Shown: positions 16,317-24,948, numbered from the stretch's first letter. The stretch is DNA of 25,800 nucleotides from an uncultured Actinomycetes bacterium (GCA_903893085.1 CAITKS010000083.1:1-25800); one strand, 5' to 3'. A program made the numbers and translations. The notes: generated from the sequence alone by a model not told the origin.

Positions 16317-17003
16317 CTAAGAACCGCCCATTACTCCAGCTTTATATCCAACCCCGCGAACTGTCATAACGATTTCGGGGTTCTCAGGATTGTGTTCGAC
16401 TTTCGAGCGCAGACGCTGTACGTGAACATTTACTAAACGAGTATCGGTTGAGTGACGATATCCCCAAACTTCGCCAAGCAGCGCATCTCGAGAAAAAACT
16501 CTACCCGGTTCTTTAGCAAGGGCGACCAAGAGATCGAATTCCAAGCGAGTAAGAGCAATTTTCTTTCCGCCGCGACTTACTTCATGGGCAATTACATCAA
16601 TTGCAAGATCACCGATTGTTAATAATCCAGAAACATCGGCATTTGTGCGACGTAAACGAGTTCTGATTCGAGCGACTAATTCTGATGCATGGCGAAATGG
16701 CTTAACCATGTAATCATCCGCGCCAGCTTCCAATCCCAGAACGACATCATGGGTATCACCTTTTGCGCTGAGCATGATGATCGGAACCATAGATTGCGCA
16801 CGTATTAACTTACAAACTTCAATTCCATCAAGACCAGGAAGCATTACATCTAGCAGGACAAGATCTGGAGGATTATTTTTAAATACCTCCATAACCTCAT
16901 CACCGCGACTTACTAGATCTACGTCGATGCCGGCACCAGTTAAAACAATGCCGAGCATCTCCGCGAGATCCTGGTCGTCATCGACGACCATAACTAAGGT
17001 CAT
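16317..17003 (-). CDS. mtrA: MtrA response regulator (OmpR family)
   Basis: A 228-residue OmpR-type regulator. Receiver: VVDDDQD (acidic pocket), phospho-acceptor Asp52 in LLDVMLPGLDG, Ser79 in MLSAKGD, Lys101 in MVKPFRHASE. The winged helix shows ALTRLEFDLLVALAKEPGRVFSR and the recognition segment STDTRLVNVHVQRLRSKVE. The MVKPFRHASELVARIRTRLRR junction is characteristic of MtrA. The ATG overlaps the ahcY stop by one base (TAATG) and mtrB begins just after its stop, so ahcY-mtrA-mtrB are probably one message. Confidence 0.96.
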   Translation of the reverse strand: MTLVMVVDDDQDLAEMLGIVLTGAGIDVDLVSRGDEVMEVFKNNPPDLVLLDVMLPGLDGIEVCKLIRAQSMVPIIMLSAKGDTHDVVLGLEAGADDYMVKPFRHASELVARIRTRLRRTNADVSGLLTIGDLAIDVIAHEVSRGGKKIALTRLEFDLLVALAKEPGRVFSRDALLGEVWGYRHSTDTRLVNVHVQRLRSKVEHNPENPEIVMTVRGVGYKAGVMGGS

Positions 17004-18289
17004 TAGCTACCGTGCTCCCAAGAGTTCAGATACATATCTTGTGCTGGAGTTAAGGTATCGATTCGCCCACCCATTGAAATCAACTTAAGGCTTGCAACTT
17101 CCTTGTCGATATAAGTAGGTACGTTGTGAACGCCTGCAGGAAGATTCTTAGCTTCCTTAACAAGATATTCAGCAGTTAAAGCTTGATCAGAAAATGACAT
17201 ATCCATTACTGATGCAGGGTGTCCTTCTGCGGCGCCTAGATTAACTAAGCGACCTTCTGCGAGAAGAAGCAAGCGACGACCATCAGCAAGTACGTATTCA
17301 TCTGTTTGGTGACGCATTTTGGCGTTCTTCTTCTTTGCATTTTGCTCAAGCCATGCAACATCGATTTCAATGTCGAAGTGGCCTGAGTTAGCCATAATTG
17401 CGCCATCTTTCATTACTGCAAAGTGCTCATCACGCAATACATCGCGGTTGCCGGTCACAGTGATGAATACATCGCCAACCTTTGCAGCATCAACCATTGG
17501 CATTACGCGGAATCCCTGCATCATTGCATCAAGTGCCTTAGTTGGGTCGATTTCAGTAACAACAACATCAGCACCCATGCCCTTAGCGCGTTCTGCAACA
17601 CCCTTACCGCAGTAACCAAATCCCGCTACGACAACAATGCGTCCAGCGAGTAGGAAGTTAGTTGCGCGGAATACAGCGTCGAGAGTTGATTGACCTGTTC
17701 CGTAACGGTTATCGAACATGTGCTTGGTATCGGTGTCGTTGACAGCAATCATTGGGAAGGTGAGTGCGCCATCTTTAGCCATTTGGTTAAGGCGAATTAC
17801 GCCAGTTGTGGTCTCTTCGCAACCACCAGCGATATTTGGAAGAAGTTCCTTGCGAGTTGTGTGAAGAGTATTAACCAGGTCGCAACCATCATCGAAAACT
17901 TGATGAGGTTCGATATCCAAAGCGGCATTGATGTGTGAGTAGTAACCATCACGATCAACTGCATTGCGAGCGAATACTGAAATTCCGTATTCGTGGACTA
18001 GTGCAGCCGCAGTGTCATCTTGAGTTGAAAGTGGATTTGATGCACAGAGAGCGATATCAGCGCCTCCTGCTTTTAATACACGCATCAAGTTAGCGGTCTC
18101 GGTTGTTACGTGCATGCACGCTGCGATTCTTACGCCAACAAATGGTTTTGATTTTTCAAAGCGCTCACGAATCTGTGCGAGAACTGGCATATTGCGTTCG
18201 GCCCATTCGATCTTCTTGCGACCTTCGGCTGCAAGTGATGCATCAGCGATATCGTGCTTTGGAAGCGTTGTTGTAACTGGTGAATTCAT
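17003..18289 (-). CDS. ahcY: Adenosylhomocysteinase (short type)
   Basis: A 428-residue S-adenosylhomocysteine hydrolase that splits SAH to adenosine and homocysteine, relieving methyltransferase inhibition. Visible marks are CMHVTTETANLM (58-69), GGCEETTTG (155-163), the NDTDTKHMFDNRYGTGQS segment (184-201) and the NAD site GFGYCGKG (223-230). It is about 65 residues shorter than the mycobacterial SahH (about 495 residues) and ends without the Lys/Tyr-containing tail of the long form; NRYGTGQS is typical of the short archaeal/thermophile-like group. GGGAGAAG precedes the ATG. It sits directly before mtrA, where mycobacteria have sahH and tmk. Its product feeds the sulfur-amino-acid steps encoded at 1675-5530. 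Confidence 0.95.
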   Translation of the reverse strand: MNSPVTTTLPKHDIADASLAAEGRKKIEWAERNMPVLAQIRERFEKSKPFVGVRIAACMHVTTETANLMRVLKAGGADIALCASNPLSTQDDTAAALVHEYGISVFARNAVDRDGYYSHINAALDIEPHQVFDDGCDLVNTLHTTRKELLPNIAGGCEETTTGVIRLNQMAKDGALTFPMIAVNDTDTKHMFDNRYGTGQSTLDAVFRATNFLLAGRIVVVAGFGYCGKGVAERAKGMGADVVVTEIDPTKALDAMMQGFRVMPMVDAAKVGDVFITVTGNRDVLRDEHFAVMKDGAIMANSGHFDIEIDVAWLEQNAKKKNAKMRHQTDEYVLADGRRLLLLAEGRLVNLGAAEGHPASVMDMSFSDQALTAEYLVKEAKNLPAGVHNVPTYIDKEVASLKLISMGGRIDTLTPAQDMYLNSWEHGS

Positions 18290-18365
18290 GGTCTTCTCCC
18301 TAAATGGTAATTAATAACAGTTGATTGGACTGTGCTTACCTAAGGCGTAGGGCTCTACTTTGCTA

Positions 18366-18398
18366 GGCGGCTCTGGGCATAGGTTAGCGCGAGCCGCC
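18366..18398 (-). terminator. GC-rich stem-loop between manB and ahcY (possible terminator or leader structure)
   Basis: GGCGGCTC (18366-18373) and GAGCCGCC (18391-18398) form a perfect 8-bp GC-rich stem with a 17-nt loop, about 20 bp after the manB stop and 77 bp before the ahcY start. No T-run follows on the minus strand, so it is not a standard intrinsic terminator. It may shield the 3' end of the manB message or lie in an ahcY leader. No SAM or SAH riboswitch core was recognised in this 129-bp gap. Confidence 0.4.
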
Positions 18399-18418
18399 CC
18401 AAACTGGCTATTTAGACG

Positions 18419-19765
18419 CTAGCCACGGATTGTGGCGAGCACCTCATCTCTAATCTTTTCCATGCGGGCTTGCGTCTTAGCTTCCACATTTAAACGAAGC
18501 AACGGCTCAGTATTGGAAGCGCGGACGTTAAACCACCACGAGTCTCCATTTACCGTCAATCCATCGAGATTATCAACTTCATTGCCAGCAGCATTACCGT
18601 ATTTTTCTGAAATCTCATTCATCGCGCTCTGCACATCTGAAACTTCAGAGTTAATTTCACCGCTTGCCACATAGCGGCAATAAGGTTTTAAAATCTTCGA
18701 AAGCGAAGTGCTTACTTCGCCAAGTGCTGCAATCGCATGCAGCGCTGCCAACATTCCAGAATCAGCGCGCCAGAAATCTTTGAAATAGAAGTGACCAGAG
18801 TGCTCACCGCCGAATACCGCTCCGGTATCTGCCATCAACTTCTTGATATACGAATGGCCAACTCTGGAGCGAATCGCCTTTCCACCATTTTCTTCCACAA
18901 TTTCGACAACTGCACGTGAAGAAATTAAATTATAAATAACGCTAGCGCCCGGGCTCTTGGCTAATTCACGTGATGCAATAAGCGCAGTCAGAGTCGATGG
19001 ATTTACGAGCTCTCCATTTTCATCTACCAAGAAGCAGCGATCTGCATCTCCATCAAATGCTAGGCCAATATCGGCCTTATGTTTCTTCACGGCTTTCTGT
19101 AGATCCTTCAGATTCTTGGGATCAATCGGGTTCGCTTCGTGATTTGGGAAAGTTCCATCTAATTCGTAATACAAGGGAATTACATCGCAATTTAATCGAG
19201 CGAATACAGCTGGCGCAGTATGTCCCGCCATTCCGTTTCCGGCATCAACAACGATCTTTAGCGGGCGAATATTTGATAAATCCACCAAATTAAGTAAGTG
19301 ATCAACGTATTCTTTTAACATATCTGCAGAGCGCTCATTGCCCACGCTTCTAAAATCTATTGCGGATCCCTCGTTTACATAACGTTCGATAGTAAGCAAT
19401 CCGGATTCTTTTCCGATTGGACGGGCCCCACTTAGGCACAATTTGATGCCGTTGTATTCGGCAGGATTGTGGCTTGCCGTAAACATTGCACCTGGAAAAT
19501 TCAATTTTCCGGCGGCGAAATAGAGCATGTCGGTTGATGCCAGGCCAATTCGAATTACATCTAGCCCTTGCGAGGTAACGCCAGCAGAGAATGCATCAGC
19601 AAAAATTGGTGATGAAGGGCGCATATCTTCACCGATTACCACGGTTCCGGGTTCGCGCTCTTGCTGCAGAAAGCGGGCAAATGCAACCCCGGTTGCGAAG
19701 GTGAAATCTGCAGTTATTTCTACATCCACTAATCCACGGATGTCATAGGCCTTAAAAATTGAAAT
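18419..19765 (-). CDS. manB: Phosphomannomutase/phosphoglucomutase, probably starting at ATT
   Basis: An alpha-D-phosphohexomutase converting mannose-6-phosphate to mannose-1-phosphate (or the glucose pair). TASHNPAEYNG holds the phospho-Ser, DGDADR the Mg site, GGEHSGHFYF the sugar loop, and RASNTEPLLRLNVEA the phosphate-binding loop. The first ATG/GTG/TTG in frame is GTG at 19729, but the conserved N-terminal motif FKAYDIRGL is encoded in frame just upstream, with a stop codon at 19783-19781. Between that stop and the motif the only plausible initiator is ATT at 19765, giving (M)SIFKAYDIRGL and 448 residues, with AAAGAGAG upstream. A GTG start would delete the motif. A base error changing ATG to ATT is the alternative. 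Confidence 0.9.
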   Translation of the reverse strand: MSIFKAYDIRGLVDVEITADFTFATGVAFARFLQQEREPGTVVIGEDMRPSSPIFADAFSAGVTSQGLDVIRIGLASTDMLYFAAGKLNFPGAMFTASHNPAEYNGIKLCLSGARPIGKESGLLTIERYVNEGSAIDFRSVGNERSADMLKEYVDHLLNLVDLSNIRPLKIVVDAGNGMAGHTAPAVFARLNCDVIPLYYELDGTFPNHEANPIDPKNLKDLQKAVKKHKADIGLAFDGDADRCFLVDENGELVNPSTLTALIASRELAKSPGASVIYNLISSRAVVEIVEENGGKAIRSRVGHSYIKKLMADTGAVFGGEHSGHFYFKDFWRADSGMLAALHAIAALGEVSTSLSKILKPYCRYVASGEINSEVSDVQSAMNEISEKYGNAAGNEVDNLDGLTVNGDSWWFNVRASNTEPLLRLNVEAKTQARMEKIRDEVLATIRG

Positions 19766-19805
19766 GAACTTCTTCTCTCTTTAGAAAATACTTGATAATT
19801 TAAAT

Positions 19806-20183
19806 CTAAGAAGGAACAGCGCGCAAGTGGCCGCGGCGCCCTAATTGATTTTCTTGATTCACAGAATTATTGGGAACTGCATCTTCTACATTTATCTGCA
19901 TCGTTGCAACTTCACGCACGGCATCTGCAATAGCCATCAAGTCATCATCACTTGGGCCGGCCGCATCTAAAGAGCTCTCTTCTTTAATAACGTTCCAGCC
20001 ATTTGGTACCGTCAAACGTTTCCCATGAGTTTCGCAAAGATCATAGGAATGTGGCTCTGAAAAAGTTGCGAGAGGTCCAAGGACTGCCGTTGAATCTGCG
20101 TATATATAAGTAAGGGTCATAGACGCCAAGCTTCGGCAGCTAACTCTTGAACAGCTGCGACCAGTTCTTGCCAACTTACTCAT
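19806..20183 (-). CDS. DUF3499-family protein (Rv3258c-like)
   Basis: A 125-residue protein with the DUF3499 core: SCSRVSC, MTLTYIYADSTAVLGPLATFSEPHSYDLCETHGKRL and VPNGW. C11, C16, C50 and H53 could bind one zinc ion. After about residue 65 the sequence becomes acidic and poorly conserved in look. The family is restricted largely to Actinobacteria, its function is unknown, and it sits next to manB in mycobacteria (Rv3258c/Rv3257c) as here. It is 42 bp after DUF5719 and 40 bp before manB, same strand. No clear ribosome site precedes the ATG. Confidence 0.88.
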   Translation of the reverse strand: MSKLARTGRSCSRVSCRSLASMTLTYIYADSTAVLGPLATFSEPHSYDLCETHGKRLTVPNGWNVIKEESSLDAAGPSDDDLMAIADAVREVATMQINVEDAVPNNSVNQENQLGRRGHLRAVPS

Positions 20184-20225
20184 GGTTACTAGGTTACTGG
20201 TGAAGAGGATAAAAATCGGGGATTG

Positions 20226-21539
20226 TCATGGTGATAAGACACGGATATTTGAAATCGGTACCGAAGATTTTGTAAGAACGCTTCCGGCAGCCAATGGGAA
20301 ATAACCGTAGCCACTCTTGGTTGCAATAAGTCCGGCTCCATAAATCCCCTTGCCCACCTTTGTAAAAGTCACAGAGCGAACACCATCGGGAACTTTAAAG
20401 GTTGCAATCTCATCTCCATTGATTTTAATCTGCTTTCGCTTACCTTTACTTAAGAACAATTCTGCTTCAATCTTGATTGAGGCTCCTATAAATATCAACT
20501 GTGGCGACAATCCTGTCGTGGCTAAGGAAAACTTTATTAGCTCAGGTGCTGCAGTGCTCCAAATGAAATCTGATTTACCCTCAGCAATGGTTTCGGAATA
20601 CACACTGGCCACAACAGGTTCATCGGAAGATATCTGGATTCCGAACTTGCTGGCAGGCAGATTTGGGTTGAGATTTAAAGTGACAACAGATCCTGCTTTG
20701 ACACTCTTGTTTTCTAGTCCCGCAGGAATGAATGAGCCATCGGTTGATAAGACTTTAACGCTTACCCGTGCGTCGATTTCTCCAGGAACGAGCAAGCGCA
20801 GTGAATGAGGCAGTTCAACTTGTTTGGATCCGACTTTCTTAACTGTATGAGGTATCGCCGGAATATAAACTTCTTTTTTAGCTGATGGTGCGAAATTGAT
20901 AATGTCCCCACCAAGTGCCCGTAAGCCTTTGCCTCGCTCATCGATCATGTAGCTCGTAACTCTGCCAGCACGAGTAAGGGCTTGAACAACAACTTGGCTT
21001 GAACCGGGAGCAAGTGTGTCTATGCCGATTTCTGAGTAAGAATTAGCTTTCAGAGAAACGGGTTTCGATTGTTGCTGTCCGATTTCATTCCAAATTTGCA
21101 AGTCCACAATTGCGGTACTTAATCCGCTATTAACTAGAAGAATTCTTCCCTTGCTCGTGACATCAGCTGCTCCACCCACAAACCATTGTTCATTTTGTAG
21201 TGACGAACAAATCGTTGCCCCCGCCCAAACACCTTTACGAATCTGCCACACGACAGGTGTTGCGCCTTGTGATTCGATAATTACCGGAGCTTTCTCTTGC
21301 ATGTATCGCAGAGTTTGAGACGGTACAAAAGAGATTGATTTAGTGCCGGTTAAGCGCAAAGGCGTTTTGGTCGATGGCAACGAAATAGCAGTCGTTAAAT
21401 TATTTGGAGTAGATGGGCACACAACTGCTGGATAGTTTGTCGAAAATTCATTGCTCGAGAGTCCAGCGTTGATGCCATTGGCTATCAACGCTGTTGCTAC
21501 AACCGACCCCACAATGGCTAAAGGACGTTGGAATCTCAT
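20226..21539 (-). CDS. DUF5719-like exported/membrane-anchored protein
   Basis: A 437-residue protein with an N-terminal hydrophobic segment (MRFQRPLAIVGSVVATALIA) acting as signal or anchor, followed by a long beta-rich region, probably outside the cell membrane. The WSTAAPELIKFS and GYFPLAAGSVLTKSSVPISN segments near the C-terminus and the gene context match DUF5719, found next to the large glycosyltransferase in many Actinobacteria. The open frame extends to 21635, but the ATG at 21539 is chosen: it begins the hydrophobic segment and overlaps the glycosyltransferase stop as ATGA (4 nt), showing coupling. Function unknown; a role with the glycosyltransferase in envelope polymer work is inferred. 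Confidence 0.75.
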   Translation of the reverse strand: MRFQRPLAIVGSVVATALIANGINAGLSSNEFSTNYPAVVCPSTPNNLTTAISLPSTKTPLRLTGTKSISFVPSQTLRYMQEKAPVIIESQGATPVVWQIRKGVWAGATICSSLQNEQWFVGGAADVTSKGRILLVNSGLSTAIVDLQIWNEIGQQQSKPVSLKANSYSEIGIDTLAPGSSQVVVQALTRAGRVTSYMIDERGKGLRALGGDIINFAPSAKKEVYIPAIPHTVKKVGSKQVELPHSLRLLVPGEIDARVSVKVLSTDGSFIPAGLENKSVKAGSVVTLNLNPNLPASKFGIQISSDEPVVASVYSETIAEGKSDFIWSTAAPELIKFSLATTGLSPQLIFIGASIKIEAELFLSKGKRKQIKINGDEIATFKVPDGVRSVTFTKVGKGIYGAGLIATKSGYGYFPLAAGSVLTKSSVPISNIRVLSP

Positions 21540-24500
21540 GCCAGCACCGCATCTTCGATCTCGCGACGGCGTCTGCCAGCAGGCAGTGCCATCACCAATA
21601 TTGTTACGACAACAATGATCTGCAGAGACACCCATGCGCGACGAAGAGTTCCGTCGTACATCAGAGTTACCAAGCCAGGTTTTTCAACTCTAAATACTGG
21701 CATGCCATCGACGCTGCGTGTGCGTTCCAGGCGTTGCCCATCTTGCATGGCTCGCCATCCTCTACTGTAATTTTCGGTAATTGTAATTTCGCCTGGAGAA
21801 TTAACAGTTATTCCTAAAGTGCCTTGTGCTAAAACGGATGACTTACCCGATAAATCTTTAAATAGTATCTGACCCGTTTTTCCAACTGTCTTCCAAACTA
21901 TTCCAGCATCTGTGGAAGAAGCACGATTAAATCCACCTAAACCATCAATAATTCTGGCAACATTTTCATCAATTGGACTTTTAAGAAATAAGTATTCAAT
22001 TCCATGAACCGAAAAAGTTGTACTGGAAGTTAAACCGCTTCCATCGGCTAGTTCTCGAACCGCATTAGCTATTTGATCTCGCTCTTGTGGCGCTAGATCA
22101 GGTTGGCCAAGGGTTGCATCTCCCGAACGAGCTAAATAATAATTAAGCGAAATTTCGCTGCCAGAGTTTCGTGGACGAAGCACCAAAGTCTTAGCGTTAC
22201 TTTCGACAGCCAAAAATGGAGGAAGGACGACTTCTTTGCCCGCCTGCAATGGCGCGTCAGCACCTTTTGTGACAACCCATATAACTGATGAACCCGCATA
22301 GAGGATTGTTGCTACCAAAAGTAGTGCAGCCGAAATATGCCGAAAGTTGATATTTGTTGCGACCAATCGTTCACGCAATTTATCCAACATAATCACTGCT
22401 GCACAAATAGTAGTAACGGTCGTAATTGTTAAAAGCGTTCCTGAATAAATTCTGCTCGGCACTAACGTTCCATTGCCCGTTAACGCGATAGTGCTTAGCA
22501 ATGTCGCTGCGATTAAGGTAATTAGACCTAATTCAGCAACGCCGCGTGCTCGAGTGGATGAAAAAAGCGAAATAGCTAGAACTAGCGAGAGTGGGCTTAG
22601 GACAGTCCAAGATAGCGATCCCGGTCCCCCAGGGTTTCCAAGCATGGCCAAATTTGGTCCGCCGCCTGGGATGAGAAAACCTGCGTCGATAAAGAATCTG
22701 CTTGGCTTCATAATTAATTCAAAGCTCCAAGGCGCACAAGCCAGAAGTGGCGCAATCGCCAGCACGATGCGGCGGTGCAATCGATTGTTAAACAATTCAA
22801 TTTCTATACCTTGGTTACTGGCCAAGTAGTCTCGGAAAATTCCTACGAATGTCGCGACAACTAGAATCACAAAAACTATTGGTGAGAATGAGGCAAGAAC
22901 CGCCGCCAAAAAGGCGATTGCAAAAACTCGCCTCCAAGTAAATTTCTCAATCTGCCAAAAGCCATCGATCGCAATTACCAACAGTGGCAGCAATATCAGG
23001 ATTACTACCGTTGCAAGCCTGCCTGAATTTATTGCTGAGATTGCGACAGGTGAAATCGCATATAACAAGGCAGATGTAACTGTAATCCAACGGTTATCGG
23101 ATAGTCGCTTTAGGAGCAGGTGGAAAGTTGTCGCCATAAGAATCGGCGCCAAGAAAAATAGTCCAGCGATAAATAGTTTTACGTTTCCAAGTACGGGAAT
23201 GGTTGAAAACGCCAAAACCGCCAACCATGGCGGGGCGGCAGCGCTGGTTCCCATTCCAATTGAATGCCATCCGCTCAAGTAAATATCCCAGAGATCGCTC
23301 GCACCATTTGGTTGTTCAGCAAGTGCGCCTCCCGATATCGCACCTAAGCGATTGCGAGACCAAAAGAAGGTCAATAAAAGTAGGAATGTTGGTAATGCAA
23401 CCAGCGGACGCTTAAAGAGGGTTAACCAACTTCTATTTGATACCGGACTTAATAGATCTTCTTCATCTAAGTTTTCGTCAAGAACAGACACGTCACGAAC
23501 TTCAGTAATTTCTTCAGGGAAGAGTTGCGCACGAACCCATGCCCCAGTTCTGGAAAGTTCTTGTCGAATCTGTGACCATCGCGACGGAATAAATTTTAAA
23601 GCGATGCCGGCGGGTACTAATCTATTTTTGCGACGAACTTTGCGCGCTTGCACGAGTTCTGCAGGATGCAGAAATAATGTACCAACTGCGAGTATTTCAT
23701 CGCTGGCATAGCCAGGTAACTTAGCGAAGAGAAAAGCGATTGCACGAAATATCGCTCCAGTAAGAAGTTGCAGAGTTAATAGTGGCAAACGCCACCAAGA
23801 TGAATTTGCTAAGAGAACGTAAGCGGCATTACGACGGTCGAGAAGTAAAGGGCGATGTAGAAAGGCTTCGGCCACATCTACTGGACGACGTTCATTGGCA
23901 GAAGCTTCGGCGTGAAAAGCCACGGCACTTGATACAGCGATCGCCGCATACCCTGCCGAATACAAACGCCATCCAAAGTCAACATCATCACGGAACAAAT
24001 CTAAATTTGGATCAAACCCACCAAGTTGTTCGAAAACATCTCTTCGAATTAACGCCCCAGCGGTACTCACTGCAAGAACTTCACGCACTCCGTCATGTTG
24101 GCCTTGGTCGTACTCTGCAGGTTCTAAACCCGTCCAACGATTACCGTTGGCAGCAATGCTTATTCCTACTTCTAATAAGTGCGTTCGATCGTGCCACCCA
24201 AGTAACTTAGGACCGGCCATTGCAACGTTTGGTTTGTTTTCAACTTCAGCGATTAGATTTTGTAGCGCATCTCGACTTACCGAAAGATCATCATGAATCA
24301 ACCAGATCCATTCGCGTTGTGGATCAACGATTGTTGGAAGAGTTGAAACTGCGTGCGTGATTGCCTCACCAAATCCAGTGTCACGTGCCATCGGCAAAAC
24401 TGGAATGCGCGCACCTTTAAGCATTTTCGCAGAACCATCTATTGAACCTGTATCAACTGCAATTGTCTGGTTTAGCGCAAGTGTTTGTGACGCAAGGGAT

Positions 24501-24571
24501 GCAACAACTTCAGGTAACCAAATTGCACCGTCGTGAAGTACAAGAATCGCAGTGACGCGATGTGAACTCAT
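21536..24571 (-). CDS. Large GT2-family glycosyltransferase with polytopic membrane domain
   Basis: A 1011-residue protein. Residues 1-240 are a GT-A family 2 domain: ILVLHDGAIWLPEVVASL, AVDTGSIDGS, the metal-binding IHDDLS at 92-97 and GGFDPNLDLFRDDVDFGWRL. From about 245 the chain is membrane-rich, with many hydrophobic helices and a WYF-poor extracytoplasmic stretch at about 790-970, then a last helix and the basic end PAGRRRREIEDAVLA. This two-part design is known in Actinobacteria beside DUF5719, DUF3499 and WhiB2. It is likely to transfer sugars to, or build, a cell-envelope polymer; donor and acceptor are not determinable here. It begins 5 nt after the whiB2 stop. Confidence 0.88.
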   Translation of the reverse strand: MSSHRVTAILVLHDGAIWLPEVVASLASQTLALNQTIAVDTGSIDGSAKMLKGARIPVLPMARDTGFGEAITHAVSTLPTIVDPQREWIWLIHDDLSVSRDALQNLIAEVENKPNVAMAGPKLLGWHDRTHLLEVGISIAANGNRWTGLEPAEYDQGQHDGVREVLAVSTAGALIRRDVFEQLGGFDPNLDLFRDDVDFGWRLYSAGYAAIAVSSAVAFHAEASANERRPVDVAEAFLHRPLLLDRRNAAYVLLANSSWWRLPLLTLQLLTGAIFRAIAFLFAKLPGYASDEILAVGTLFLHPAELVQARKVRRKNRLVPAGIALKFIPSRWSQIRQELSRTGAWVRAQLFPEEITEVRDVSVLDENLDEEDLLSPVSNRSWLTLFKRPLVALPTFLLLLTFFWSRNRLGAISGGALAEQPNGASDLWDIYLSGWHSIGMGTSAAAPPWLAVLAFSTIPVLGNVKLFIAGLFFLAPILMATTFHLLLKRLSDNRWITVTSALLYAISPVAISAINSGRLATVVILILLPLLVIAIDGFWQIEKFTWRRVFAIAFLAAVLASFSPIVFVILVVATFVGIFRDYLASNQGIEIELFNNRLHRRIVLAIAPLLACAPWSFELIMKPSRFFIDAGFLIPGGGPNLAMLGNPGGPGSLSWTVLSPLSLVLAISLFSSTRARGVAELGLITLIAATLLSTIALTGNGTLVPSRIYSGTLLTITTVTTICAAVIMLDKLRERLVATNINFRHISAALLLVATILYAGSSVIWVVTKGADAPLQAGKEVVLPPFLAVESNAKTLVLRPRNSGSEISLNYYLARSGDATLGQPDLAPQERDQIANAVRELADGSGLTSSTTFSVHGIEYLFLKSPIDENVARIIDGLGGFNRASSTDAGIVWKTVGKTGQILFKDLSGKSSVLAQGTLGITVNSPGEITITENYSRGWRAMQDGQRLERTRSVDGMPVFRVEKPGLVTLMYDGTLRRAWVSLQIIVVVTILVMALPAGRRRREIEDAVLA

Positions 24572-24576
24572 AAGAG

Positions 24577-24885
24577 TTACGCTGGGCGGCGCTTCAAACG
24601 GCGACGCTCACGTTCGGAGAGTCCACCCCAGATTCCAAAACGCTCATCGTGTGCGAGCGCGTATTCCAAACATTCTTGGCGAACATCGCAAGAAAGGCAG
24701 ACGCGCTTTGCTTCACGAGTTGAGCCACCCTTTTCAGGAAAGAATGCTTCTGGATCTGTCTGCGCACAAAGGGCGCGTTCTTGCCAGGAGAGTTCAACGT
24801 TCTCTCCGTTTGCTAATTTAATTGAAGGGCCAGCAGTAGGGGCTGTTGGATTGCCAGTAGGTGTAGCTTCTGGACGAATCGGCAT
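24577..24885 (-). CDS. whiB2: WhiB2/WhmD-type iron-sulfur transcriptional regulator
   Basis: A 102-residue WhiB-like protein. A flexible 33-residue N-terminal arm is followed by cluster cysteines C40, C63, C66 and C72 (C-x22-C-x2-C-x5-C), the GIWGG turn at 84-88 and the basic tail SERERRRLKRR. The position beside the glycosyltransferase-DUF5719-DUF3499-manB series matches WhiB2 (WhmD; Streptomyces WhiB), which with WhiA controls septation genes. GAGGAG lies about 9 nt before the ATG. A strong promoter with an overlapping palindrome is found at 24949-24977. The stop is 5 nt before the glycosyltransferase start, so the regulator may lead the envelope operon. Confidence 0.93.
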   Translation of the reverse strand: MPIRPEATPTGNPTAPTAGPSIKLANGENVELSWQERALCAQTDPEAFFPEKGGSTREAKRVCLSCDVRQECLEYALAHDERFGIWGGLSERERRRLKRRPA

Positions 24886-24948
24886 CGACTAATCTCCTCA
24901 AGACCTTTGGTGGCAGCGCTCTCTGTGAACACCGCTTCTCTATAACGA

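Noticed and set aside
18290..18418. SAM or SAH riboswitch before ahcY
   Set aside because: The spacer has one long stem and small repeats but no recognisable conserved core of SAM-I, SAM-II, SAM-IV or SAH types.
21540..21635. 32-residue N-terminal extension of the DUF5719-like protein
   Set aside because: It lies wholly inside the glycosyltransferase gene; the ATG at 21539 begins the hydrophobic signal and forms an ATGA overlap.
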